10,946 nucleotides of DNA from Fidelibacterota bacterium. Lineage in GTDB: Bacteria > Bipolaricaulota > Bipolaricaulia > UBA7950 > UBA9294. The position numbers and the translations under genes were made by a program. The DNA lies in the NCBI GenBank assembly GCA_024278395.1, contig JAJRTG010000025.1:1-10946 (forward strand), read 5' to 3'. Shown here piece by piece: positions 1 to 6,347 of this stretch. Positions within the stretch are counted from its first letter, which is position 1. Each line of letters begins with the position of its first letter. The notes under the pieces were generated by a model. The model had not been told where the DNA came from. It searched no databases and was given only the letters and a program-made list of their open reading frames with translations.

Positions 1-1
1 G

Positions 2-1594
2 GTGCGCGGTACGACCGGCGCGCTGCGTGAGCTTCTGAAGATGATCCCGAGCACCGCCCACCGGCTGAACGGGGATGCGGTGGAGGACGTCCCTACGGAG
101 GACCTCTCCGTCGGCGACCTGCTCATCGTCCGTCCCGGCGAGCAGGTGCCGGTCGATGGGGAAGTGGTGGAGGGGGAGAGCTCGCTTAACGAGGCGATGG
201 TCACCGGCGAATCGAAGCCGGTCTACAAGCGACCGGGAGATACGGTGATCGGTGGAACGATAAACGGAGAGGGGGCGCTCAGGGTGCGGGCGGTGAAGGT
301 AGGTGAGGATACCGCGCTCGCCCAGATCGTGCGGTTGGTGCGCGAGGCGCAGGCGTCCAAGCCCCAGATTCAGCGGCTCGCCGACCGGGCGGCCCATTGG
401 CTCACCATCATCGCCGTCATCGCGGGTGTGGGGACCTTCCTGTACTGGTTCTTCCCCGGGGGACAGCCGTTCGTCTTCGCCCTCACGCTGGCGATCACCG
501 TCCTGGTCATCGCCTGCCCGCACGCTCTGGGGCTGGCGATCCCGGTGGTTACGACGATATCCACGACTCTGGGGGCGAAGAACGGGATCCTGATCCGCAA
601 CGCCGACGCGGCCGAGCGCGCCCGACGGATCACCGCGGTGATCTTCGACAAGACCGGCACCCTCACCCGGGGGGAGTTCGGGGTGACGGAGATAATCACC
701 TTTGGGGATGTGACTGAAGAGGAAGTGTTGTCCCGCATCGCCGGAATCGAGCAGGATTCAGAACATACGATCGCCCAAGGGATCGTGCGCTCGGCCCAGG
801 AACGCGGTATCGCTCTTACACCTGCGACCGGGGTGCAGGCGATCCCGGGGAAAGGGGTACGGGCGGTAGTGGACGGGAAGACGGTCCACGTGGGCAATCG
901 CGCCCTGATGGCGGAGCTTGGGGTCGAGATCCCGGCCGATCCGCGGCTGGATGCCTTGGAGCAGGAAGGGAAGACGGTTGTGTTCGCCGTGGAGGAGGGA
1001 CGGATCGTGGGAGCGGTCGCGCTCGCCGATCTCATCCGCGAGGAATCGCGGGAGGCGGTGGCGGAGCTGAAGAAGGCCGGCATCCAGGTCGCGATGCTCA
1101 CCGGGGACTCTCAACCGGTGGCTGAGTGGGTAGGACGTGAGCTCGACCTGGATCTCGTGTTCGCCGCGGTGCGGCCCGGGGGAAAGGCGGAGAAGGTGAA
1201 GGAGTTGCAGCAGGCGGGTCATATCGTCGCCATGGTGGGGGACGGGATCAACGACGCGCCCGCCCTGGTTCAGGCTGACGTAGGGATCGCCATCGGCGCC
1301 GGGACGAACGTGGCGATCGAATCTGCCGACGTAGTCCTGGTGAAGAACGATCCCCGCGACGTAATCCGCCTCATCCGCCTGTCGCACGCCACGATGCGCA
1401 AGATGTACCAGAACCTGGTGTGGGCGACGGCGTACAACGGAGTCGCCATCCCGGCGGCGGCCGGGGTATTCTATTCTTTCGGGTTCGTACTCGAGCCGCA
1501 GTGGGGAGCGTTGATCATGGCGGCGAGCACGGTGATCGTCGCGGTGAACGCGCTGCTCCTCCGCCGGGTGCGCCTCAGCCCTGTACCTTCATAG
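2..1594 (+). CDS. copB: CopB-type P1B-3 copper-exporting ATPase, 5'-truncated by window edge
   Basis: This is an inner-membrane heavy-metal P-type ATPase that should couple ATP hydrolysis to copper export. The 530 visible residues begin inside the actuator domain, so about 200 residues with the first membrane helices lie upstream; the GTG at position 2 is probably internal. Visible motifs are TGES (68-71), the CPH metal site (172-174, with Pro181 seven residues after the His), DKTGT with the phosphorylated Asp (216-220), TGDS (366-369) and GDGINDAP (412-419). Helix 7 carries N470-x6-Y477-N478-x4-P483 and helix 8 has P498-x6-M505-AAST-x5-N515. CPH plus these helix 7/8 signatures fits the P1B-3 (CopB) class rather than CopA (CPC). 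An oddity is that the nucleotide-binding SEHP motif reads SEHT (253-256), keeping the His but not the Pro. P1B-3 pumps are linked to Cu(II), Cu(I) or Ag(I), and the exact ion cannot be told here. Confidence 0.93.
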   Translation: MRGTTGALRELLKMIPSTAHRLNGDAVEDVPTEDLSVGDLLIVRPGEQVPVDGEVVEGESSLNEAMVTGESKPVYKRPGDTVIGGTINGEGALRVRAVKVGEDTALAQIVRLVREAQASKPQIQRLADRAAHWLTIIAVIAGVGTFLYWFFPGGQPFVFALTLAITVLVIACPHALGLAIPVVTTISTTLGAKNGILIRNADAAERARRITAVIFDKTGTLTRGEFGVTEIITFGDVTEEEVLSRIAGIEQDSEHTIAQGIVRSAQERGIALTPATGVQAIPGKGVRAVVDGKTVHVGNRALMAELGVEIPADPRLDALEQEGKTVVFAVEEGRIVGAVALADLIREESREAVAELKKAGIQVAMLTGDSQPVAEWVGRELDLDLVFAAVRPGGKAEKVKELQQAGHIVAMVGDGINDAPALVQADVGIAIGAGTNVAIESADVVLVKNDPRDVIRLIRLSHATMRKMYQNLVWATAYNGVAIPAAAGVFYSFGFVLEPQWGALIMAASTVIVAVNALLLRRVRLSPVPS

Positions 1595-1617
1595 AAGCGA
1601 CATAGATTCTCCTCAAT

Positions 1618-1638
1618 AACCCCACCCCGGGTGGGTAG
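1618..1638. promoter_or_regulatory. CsoR-type copper operator upstream of DUF302 gene
   Basis: A perfect 7-1-7 inverted repeat CCCACCC-C-GGGTGGG (1621-1635) lies in the gap between copB and the DUF302 gene. The same 7-1-7 arms occur at the csoR promoter (8055-8069). This G-tract palindrome is the known CsoR/RcnR-family operator style. A weak -10 (TAGGAT, 1636-1641) follows directly, with a poor -35 (TCAATA, 1613-1618) 17 bases upstream, so the operator would fill the spacer. Inferred role: copper-relieved repression of the DUF302 transcript. Confidence 0.75.
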
Positions 1639-1700
1639 GATAGAGACATAAAAGGGGGAACATTGCGAATTTAGGATTCTGACACAACGTATCGACGGTT

Positions 1701-1727
1701 CTCCCCGGTGCACTCCGGGCCGGGGAG
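1701..1727 (+). other. 5' leader hairpin before DUF302 gene
   Basis: CTCCCCGG (1701-1708) pairs perfectly with CCGGGGAG (1720-1727) over an 11-base loop. The first arm can instead pair with the loop segment (CCCGG 1704-1708 with CCGGG 1715-1719), so two mutually exclusive stems are possible. No T-run follows, so it is not an intrinsic terminator. It lies about 30 bases before the ribosome site at 1756-1762. It may stabilise the mRNA or be a structured leader; function unknown. Confidence 0.4.
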
Positions 1728-1768
1728 CGACCGCAAACAACGAACGACAACAACCAGGAGGTAAGCAA

Positions 1769-2185
1769 ATGAAAGAGACAGACTACGCGTTTAGAACTGA
1801 GCTTGAACTTCCCTACAAACAGACGGTGGAGAGGGTCAAGGAGGAGCTGAGGGTGGAGGGGTTCGGCGTCCTTACGGAGGTCGACGTAGAACGGGTCATG
1901 AGCGAGAAGTTGGGGGTGAAGTTCCGCCCTTACACGATCATCGGCGCGTGCAACCCTCCACTCTCCAGCCGCGCGTTCAACGCGAACCTGGAGGCCGGGT
2001 TGGTCCTTCCGTGTAACGTGATCATCTACGAGCAGGAAGGGAGGAGCGCTGTGGCGATCGCCGATCCCGTGACAATGATGGGAACGCTCCGGGATCCGCG
2101 ACTGGATGAGGCGGCCAATGAGGCGAGAGACCGGCTCATCAGGGTCGTGGAGAGGCTTGAAAAAATACCGATTAATTCTGGTTAG
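1769..2185 (+). CDS. DUF302 family protein
   Basis: This is a small 138-residue, soluble-looking protein with no signal peptide or membrane segment. It matches DUF302 over nearly its whole length: the GFGVLTEVDV segment (31-40), KLGVKFRPYTIIGACNPP (47-64) and the LPCNVIIYE strand (80-88) are characteristic of the family. It has two cysteines, Cys61 in the GACNPP motif and Cys82 in the LPCNV motif, which could bind metal or form a redox site; this is inference, as the family's biochemical role is not established. The start is firm: AGGAGGT at 1756-1762 lies six bases before ATG. It follows the CsoR-type operator at 1618-1638 and is probably cotranscribed with the anchored protein 13 bases downstream, which hints at a copper-stress role. 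Confidence 0.88.
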   Translation: MKETDYAFRTELELPYKQTVERVKEELRVEGFGVLTEVDVERVMSEKLGVKFRPYTIIGACNPPLSSRAFNANLEAGLVLPCNVIIYEQEGRSAVAIADPVTMMGTLRDPRLDEAANEARDRLIRVVERLEKIPINSG

Positions 2186-2198
2186 AGAGGAGGATGTG

Positions 2199-2960
2199 AT
2201 GAGAAGCGGAAGAGCAGCAATCTTTGTCGGGATCGGGGTTATCGCCACGATCGCGTTGATCGCGGTGCTCGGCGCACACAATTACTCCGATGGGGCGTGG
2301 AGCCTAAGAGCACAAAACGCCCTCGTGATCGGCGGGTACTCCGACAACTTCGACTATGCAGGAGAGAACGTGCGTCCCCTCATCGGGACGGCGGTGGTGG
2401 ATGTGGACAGCTCCGCGGATGTCGGGACCGTAGCGGCCAGTGTTCGGACAACCCCGGAGAGCGGCCCCCTCCGTCTCTCGAAGGATGAGTCCCTCGAGGG
2501 TGATATCACGATCGTGATGAGCGAGTTCTTCGAGGGCGCCCGGTATATGGATGGCGGGATCGCCGAATACCTGTGGCTACACGGTGACACGGGTCGAGGA
2601 ACGGCGATGATGCCGCGGCAATTCACTTTTCTCGCCGGATGGGGTCGCGTCGATATCTACGTAAACGGCGAACTCCGTTATCCAGGAATGGAGGGGCATT
2701 TCATGTATACTGAGCAGGCGCGTCGGGGGCCCGAACAGGGGTACCGCGTGATGCGGGACGACGGCAGCGTCTACAGTCCGACGCTCGCCGATAAAACCAG
2801 GTTTACTGATCCGGAAAAAGGGGAGCTCCACATCATAGTCCATTCGCTGTACTCCGACGGGGAGAACTCCCCACCGCAGTCCCAATGGCTTCATCTGAAC
2901 TTCGCCGACGTATTCATCAAACGTGCGCCGACCGATCTGAGCCTTGCCATATCTTCGTAG
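2199..2960 (+). CDS. Membrane-anchored extracytoplasmic protein of unknown function
   Basis: I do not recognise a family for this 253-residue protein. The chosen ATG has AGGAGG (2188-2193) five bases upstream; an in-frame GTG just before it and an ATG at 2106 inside the DUF302 gene are less likely. Residues 1-6 are basic and 7-25 form one hydrophobic helix, so it is either a signal anchor or an uncleaved signal peptide, with the remaining ~225 residues outside the cytoplasm. That domain is acidic, lacks cysteine, and has six histidines (27, 128, 167, 211, 215, 232) and several methionines (107, 117, 137, 138, 164, 169, 185), which could bind metal but form no obvious motif. It follows the DUF302 gene by 13 bases and is closed by the terminator at 2985-3027. 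Location suggests a copper-linked envelope function; this is only inference. Confidence 0.8.
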   Translation: MRSGRAAIFVGIGVIATIALIAVLGAHNYSDGAWSLRAQNALVIGGYSDNFDYAGENVRPLIGTAVVDVDSSADVGTVAASVRTTPESGPLRLSKDESLEGDITIVMSEFFEGARYMDGGIAEYLWLHGDTGRGTAMMPRQFTFLAGWGRVDIYVNGELRYPGMEGHFMYTEQARRGPEQGYRVMRDDGSVYSPTLADKTRFTDPEKGELHIIVHSLYSDGENSPPQSQWLHLNFADVFIKRAPTDLSLAISS

Positions 2961-2984
2961 GTACGAGAGCCTTCACCACGTGTG

Positions 2985-3027
2985 CACGGCGGTTCACATG
3001 CTCCTCGAACCGCCGTGTGTTGTTTTT
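2985..3027 (+). terminator. Intrinsic terminator of the DUF302/unknown-protein operon
   Basis: A perfect 11-bp stem (CACGGCGGTTC 2985-2995 with GAACCGCCGTG 3007-3017) around an 11-base loop is followed by a T-rich tail containing TTTTT (3023-3027). It lies 25 bases after the stop of the unknown gene and just past the 3' end of the convergent arsR gene. The minus-strand side has no T-run, so it acts mainly for plus-strand transcripts. Confidence 0.9.
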
Positions 3028-3402
3028 CTATCCTTGGTCCGATGATGGAGCTCCCTCCGAGCGCGGTGAGTCGTGGAGCACGTGTTCATGGCTGCAATTG
3101 AACAGCTGCAGCACGTGCTCATCGTCGAGCGCGTAGTACGTGGCCCGACCGACGCGGCGGGTCCGCACCAAGCGGAGCATCCGCAGGAGCCGTAGGTGGT
3201 GAGACGCCGCCGGTTGGCTCACCCCGAGGATCTGGGCGAGGTCGTGGACGCACAGCTCCGTCCGGGAAAGGAGGTAGAGGATCCGCACCCGCGTGGGGTC
3301 GCTGAGCGTCTTGAACGTATCGGCGATCCGCTTCACCACCTGGTCGGGCGGCAGCCCCGCCTGCAGCTTCTTCGCTTCCCGTTCGGAGACCGAGTGATAC
3401 AT
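3028..3402 (-). CDS. ArsR/SmtB-family zinc-sensing repressor
   Basis: This is a 124-residue winged-helix repressor. The reading frame is open further upstream, but ATG at 3402 is chosen because GGAGG (3408-3412) sits five bases before it and the preceding codons look non-homologous. Visible parts are the LSDPTRVRILYLL helix (33-45), ELCVHDLA (49-56), the recognition helix VSQPAASHHLRLL (61-73), and the wing. Helix 5 carries Asp94-x-His96 and His107-x2-His110, exactly the D-x-H-x10-H-x2-(H/E) alpha-5 Zn(II)/Co(II) site of SmtB and CzrA. Cys51 and His53 sit at the alpha-3 position used by CadC, but the N-terminal cysteines needed for a CadC-type Cd/Pb site are absent. It is divergent to the Zn/Cd ATPase, the smtB/ziaR arrangement, so it should repress that gene and its own until zinc binds. 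SmtB, CzrA and ZiaR are functional equivalents, so no symbol is assigned. Confidence 0.92.
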   Translation of the reverse strand: MYHSVSEREAKKLQAGLPPDQVVKRIADTFKTLSDPTRVRILYLLSRTELCVHDLAQILGVSQPAASHHLRLLRMLRLVRTRRVGRATYYALDDEHVLQLFNCSHEHVLHDSPRSEGAPSSDQG

Positions 3403-3429
3403 ATCGTCCTCCAGTGTACCGCCATCCGG

Positions 3430-3444
3430 CCCTTGAACCAAGGG
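3430..3444. promoter_or_regulatory. Inverted repeat overlapping the ATPase -35 box
   Basis: CCCTTG (3430-3435) and CAAGGG (3439-3444) form a perfect 6-bp inverted repeat around AAC. It covers the predicted -35 element in the arsR/ATPase gap, where a repressor would block transcription. It does not match the usual SmtB/CzrA half-site (TGAACA-like), so ArsR binding here is only a candidate. A second, weaker candidate is ATAAA (3457-3461) with TTTAT (3476-3480). Confidence 0.35.
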
Positions 3445-3461
3445 TGCAGTTATCGTATAAA
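3433..3461 (+). promoter_or_regulatory. Sigma70-type promoter for the Zn/Cd ATPase
   Basis: TTGAAC (3433-3438), a 17-base spacer, then TATAAA (3456-3461) in a locally AT-rich stretch. The expected transcript start is near 3468. That gives an 11-base leader to the ATG at 3479 or about 50 bases to the ATG at 3518. Confidence 0.65.
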
Positions 3462-3478
3462 TATCAAAGCAATCGTTT

Positions 3479-5602
3479 ATGAAACAGGGGTGTATCCCGC
3501 TGAAAGCGGGACCAGACATGCAAAAAACAACGACTAAGGAACAGAAGATCAAACTGCGAGGGTTGAGCTGCGCTACGTGCGCCGTGGACATCGAGCGGGC
3601 GCTGCGCAAGGAGGGGTTTCACGCCGCCTCGGTCAACTTCGCGAGCGGAGAGGTGATCCTACGCGGGGATCTCGAGCGGGCGAAGCGGGTGATCAAGCGG
3701 GTGGAACCGGGGGTGGAGTTCGTGGCGCCGAAGGCCCCCCCGGGGGGGGAACACGCGGAGCGACGGCGCGCGCTGTACTTCATCGTTCCGGCGCTTGCGT
3801 TGTTCTTCGCCGGGCTTGTCTTCCGCTACTGGTATCCGATCGGCGGGGAGGCGTTGGCGCTCATGCTGTTCGGGACGGCGTACGGGCTCGTCGGGTGGCG
3901 GGTGGTGCGGAACGCCGCGGTGAACATTACGCGGGGGCGGATCTTCGACGAGAATCTCCTCCTCGTGATCGCCACCTTCGGGGCGTTCGCCATCCGGGAG
4001 TACCCCGAGGCGGCCGGGGTGATGCTGTTCTACGTGGTGGGGGAGTACTTCCAGGACCTCGCGGTCGGGAGGGCGCGCTCGTCCGTCAAATCCCTCCTCT
4101 CCCTCAAGGTGGACCGCGCCCACCGCGTCTCGGACGACGGCACGGTCGACGTCCCCCTGGAGGAGGTGGCCGTCGGGGAGATGATCGTCGTGCGGCCCGG
4201 GGAGCGGGTCCCGCTCGACGGGATCGTCGTCTCCGGGGAGACGACCCTCGACACCTCGGCGCTGACTGGGGAGAGCACCCCGCGCCGCGCCGGACCGGGG
4301 GAGGTCGTCCTGTCCGGGATGCTCAACCTGAGCGGCCTCCTGCGGGTGGAGGTCAAGAAGCCGGTGGGGGAATCGACCCTCACCCGGATCCTCGAGCTCG
4401 TGGAGATGGCCGGGGCGCGGAAGGCGAAGACCGAGCAGTTCATCACCCGATTCGCCCAGGTCTACACGCCCGCGGTCGTCGGGTTGGCCCTGGTCATCGG
4501 GGTGATCCCCCCGCTCCTCGGATGGGGCTCGTTCGCCACCTGGGGATACCGGGCGCTCGTGCTTCTCGTCATCTCGTGCCCGTGCGCGCTGGTGCTGTCG
4601 ATCCCGCTCGGCTACTTCGGCGGGATCGGGAGGGCGTCCAAGCAGGGGGTCCTCGTCAAGGGATCGAACTTCCTCGACGCCCTCGCCAAAGTGGACATCG
4701 TCGCGTTTGACAAGACCGGGACCCTGACCGAAGGGGCGTTCCGAGTAGCCGATGTCGTGCCGGCGGACGGCTGGACCGAGGAGGAGCTGCTCCGGCTCGC
4801 CGCGTGGGCGGAGGAGGGGTCGAACCACCCGATCGCGACAGCGATCAAGGCGGCCTATTCCGGCAACGGTGCGCCGATCACCGCCCACGAGGAGATCGCT
4901 GGGGAGGGGGTGGCCGCTCAGATCGATGGGAAGAGGGTGCTGGTGGGGAACGATCGGATGCTGCATCATTTCGAGATCCCGCATCCGCGGTGCGACGTGC
5001 CCGGGACCGTGGCTCACGTGGCGGCCGACGGCGACTACGTCGGCTATCTCGTCATCACCGATGCCGTGAAGGAGGATGCCCCGGTCGCCGTGCGGCGGTT
5101 GCGGGAGCTCGGGGTGCGGAAGGTGGTCCTCGTCACCGGGGACAGCGCCGGGGTGGCGGCCGCGGTCGCCGAACAGGTGGGGGTCGACGCCTGGTACGCC
5201 GAGCTCCTCCCGGCGGGGAAGGTGGAGGTGATCGAGACCCTGGCGCGCGAGAACCGGCCGGGGGCGAAGCTGGCGTTCGTCGGGGACGGGATAAACGACG
5301 CCCCGGTGATCGCGCGGGCGGACGTCGGGATCGCGATGGGCGGGCTGGGGAGCGATGCCGCGATCGAGACCGCGGACGTGGTGATCATGGACGACCGCCC
5401 CTCCAAGCTGGCGGACGGGATCCTCACCGCCCGTAAGACGAAGCGGATCGTGTGGCAGAACATCGTGTTCGCGCTGGTGGTGAAGATCGGGTTCATCGGG
5501 TTGGGGGTCGTTGGGGAGGCGACCATGTGGGAGGCGGTGTTCGCCGATGTCGGAGTCGCGTTGATCGCTGTACTGAACGCGATGAGAATACTGAGAGCCT
5601 AA
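3479..5602 (+). CDS. zntA: P1B-2 type Zn(II)/Cd(II)/Pb(II)-exporting ATPase (ZntA/CadA/ZiaA-like)
   Basis: This inner-membrane pump of up to 707 residues expels divalent soft metals. One N-terminal heavy-metal-associated domain (about 23-82) carries GLSCATC with Cys31 and Cys34. Motifs follow in order: TGES (263-266), the CPC transmembrane site (367-369), DKTGT (411-415), the His-Pro motif (450-451), TGDS (553-556) and GDGINDAP (602-609). Helix 7 has Lys669 and helix 8 has Asp690-x-Gly692 with Asn700, the signature that marks Zn/Cd/Pb pumps (P1B-2) rather than Cu pumps. The start is uncertain: neither ATG at 3479 nor the in-frame ATG at 3518 (residue 14) has a clear ribosome site, and 3518 gives a more usual N terminus. 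The divergent SmtB-like repressor is its likely regulator. A C7G8 run (3735-3749) lies in the linker after the metal-binding domain. Confidence 0.95.
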   Translation: MKQGCIPLKAGPDMQKTTTKEQKIKLRGLSCATCAVDIERALRKEGFHAASVNFASGEVILRGDLERAKRVIKRVEPGVEFVAPKAPPGGEHAERRRALYFIVPALALFFAGLVFRYWYPIGGEALALMLFGTAYGLVGWRVVRNAAVNITRGRIFDENLLLVIATFGAFAIREYPEAAGVMLFYVVGEYFQDLAVGRARSSVKSLLSLKVDRAHRVSDDGTVDVPLEEVAVGEMIVVRPGERVPLDGIVVSGETTLDTSALTGESTPRRAGPGEVVLSGMLNLSGLLRVEVKKPVGESTLTRILELVEMAGARKAKTEQFITRFAQVYTPAVVGLALVIGVIPPLLGWGSFATWGYRALVLLVISCPCALVLSIPLGYFGGIGRASKQGVLVKGSNFLDALAKVDIVAFDKTGTLTEGAFRVADVVPADGWTEEELLRLAAWAEEGSNHPIATAIKAAYSGNGAPITAHEEIAGEGVAAQIDGKRVLVGNDRMLHHFEIPHPRCDVPGTVAHVAADGDYVGYLVITDAVKEDAPVAVRRLRELGVRKVVLVTGDSAGVAAAVAEQVGVDAWYAELLPAGKVEVIETLARENRPGAKLAFVGDGINDAPVIARADVGIAMGGLGSDAAIETADVVIMDDRPSKLADGILTARKTKRIVWQNIVFALVVKIGFIGLGVVGEATMWEAVFADVGVALIAVLNAMRILRA

Positions 5603-5620
5603 AAACAAAAAGGAGGAACC

Positions 5621-6316
5621 ATGAGAAAAATCGGATTGGTTACGCTGTTTATCGTACTCGGGCTGGGGATGGCCGTGTGGGCCGGTCCCAAGATAAGCGT
5701 GGACGCATCGGTCTATAACTTCGGTGAGGTGCTCGAGGGGATCGCCGTCGTCCATACCTTCGTCCTGCAGAACGTCGGGGACGAGCCCCTCAAGATCGGC
5801 GACATCCAGGTGAGCTGCGGATGCACGACGACATCGCTCGCCAAATCCACCCTTGAACCGGGGGAATCGGTCGACCTCGAGGTGACGTTCGACACCGCCG
5901 GGTTCGGGGGGAAGATGGTGAAGAACATCTATGTGGAATCGAACGATCCGACCACCCCCAAGTTCGTCCTCCAGCTGGTGGGGACGGTGAGGCGGCCCCA
6001 GCGGTACAACATCGCGGTGAGCGACCTGAATTACCTGTTCTACCTCCTCATCGACCTGCGGACCCCTGAGGAATACGCGGCCTCGCACCTGCTCGGGGCG
6101 ATCAACATCCCGTACGGGGAGCTCGACGATTGGAAGGACCGCCTGCCGAAGGGCGTTCTGATCATCCTCTACGACGAGGACGGGACGCTGTCCGATAAAG
6201 CGGCGCAGGCGCTGAACGCGGACGGTTACCCGCAGGCGAAGAGCCTCCTCGGCGGGTTGAAAGAATGGGTGCGGCAGTTCAAGGATAAGTTCATCTTCTT
6301 CCCGCCGACGGGGTAG
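5621..6316 (+). CDS. Exported DUF1573 protein with degenerate rhodanese-like domain
   Basis: This 231-residue protein has a cleavable-looking signal peptide (about 1-21, ending AVWA). Residues 25-124 match DUF1573, an Ig-like fold: YNFGEVLEG (32-40), LQNVGDEPLKI (49-59), the SCGCTT motif with Cys66 and Cys68, and LEPGESVDLEVTF (78-90). Residues 138-222 resemble a rhodanese domain: LIDLRTPEEYAASHLLGAINIPYGEL, then LLGGLKEW. At the active-site loop, where rhodaneses have Cys, it reads LYDEDGTLSD, with Asp185 in the Cys position, so sulfurtransferase activity is unlikely. AAGGAGGAA precedes the ATG, and the gene starts 18 bases after the ATPase stop, so the two are probably cotranscribed. The Cys66-x-Cys68 pair might bind metal or be a redox site outside the cytoplasm; a link to zinc stress is inference. 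Confidence 0.87.
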   Translation: MRKIGLVTLFIVLGLGMAVWAGPKISVDASVYNFGEVLEGIAVVHTFVLQNVGDEPLKIGDIQVSCGCTTTSLAKSTLEPGESVDLEVTFDTAGFGGKMVKNIYVESNDPTTPKFVLQLVGTVRRPQRYNIAVSDLNYLFYLLIDLRTPEEYAASHLLGAINIPYGELDDWKDRLPKGVLIILYDEDGTLSDKAAQALNADGYPQAKSLLGGLKEWVRQFKDKFIFFPPTG

Positions 6317-6347
6317 CGGAAACCTGCGTGCCCGGGCGCTGCGGCGA

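Noticed and set aside
370..1101. 243-codon minus-strand frame inside copB
   Set aside because: It is antisense to conserved ATPase motifs, with Ser/Arg/Thr-rich shadow composition.
3403..3609. 69-codon N-terminal extension of the ArsR-type repressor, with a hydrophobic stretch
   Set aside because: The extension runs through the promoter region and into the start of the divergent ATPase; ArsR proteins are about 100-125 residues and a good ribosome site precedes ATG 3402.
3659..6088. 809-codon open frame on the minus strand across the Zn/Cd ATPase
   Set aside because: It is antisense to a gene with every P-type ATPase motif, has the Arg/Pro/His-rich composition of a GC-bias shadow, and shows no family features.
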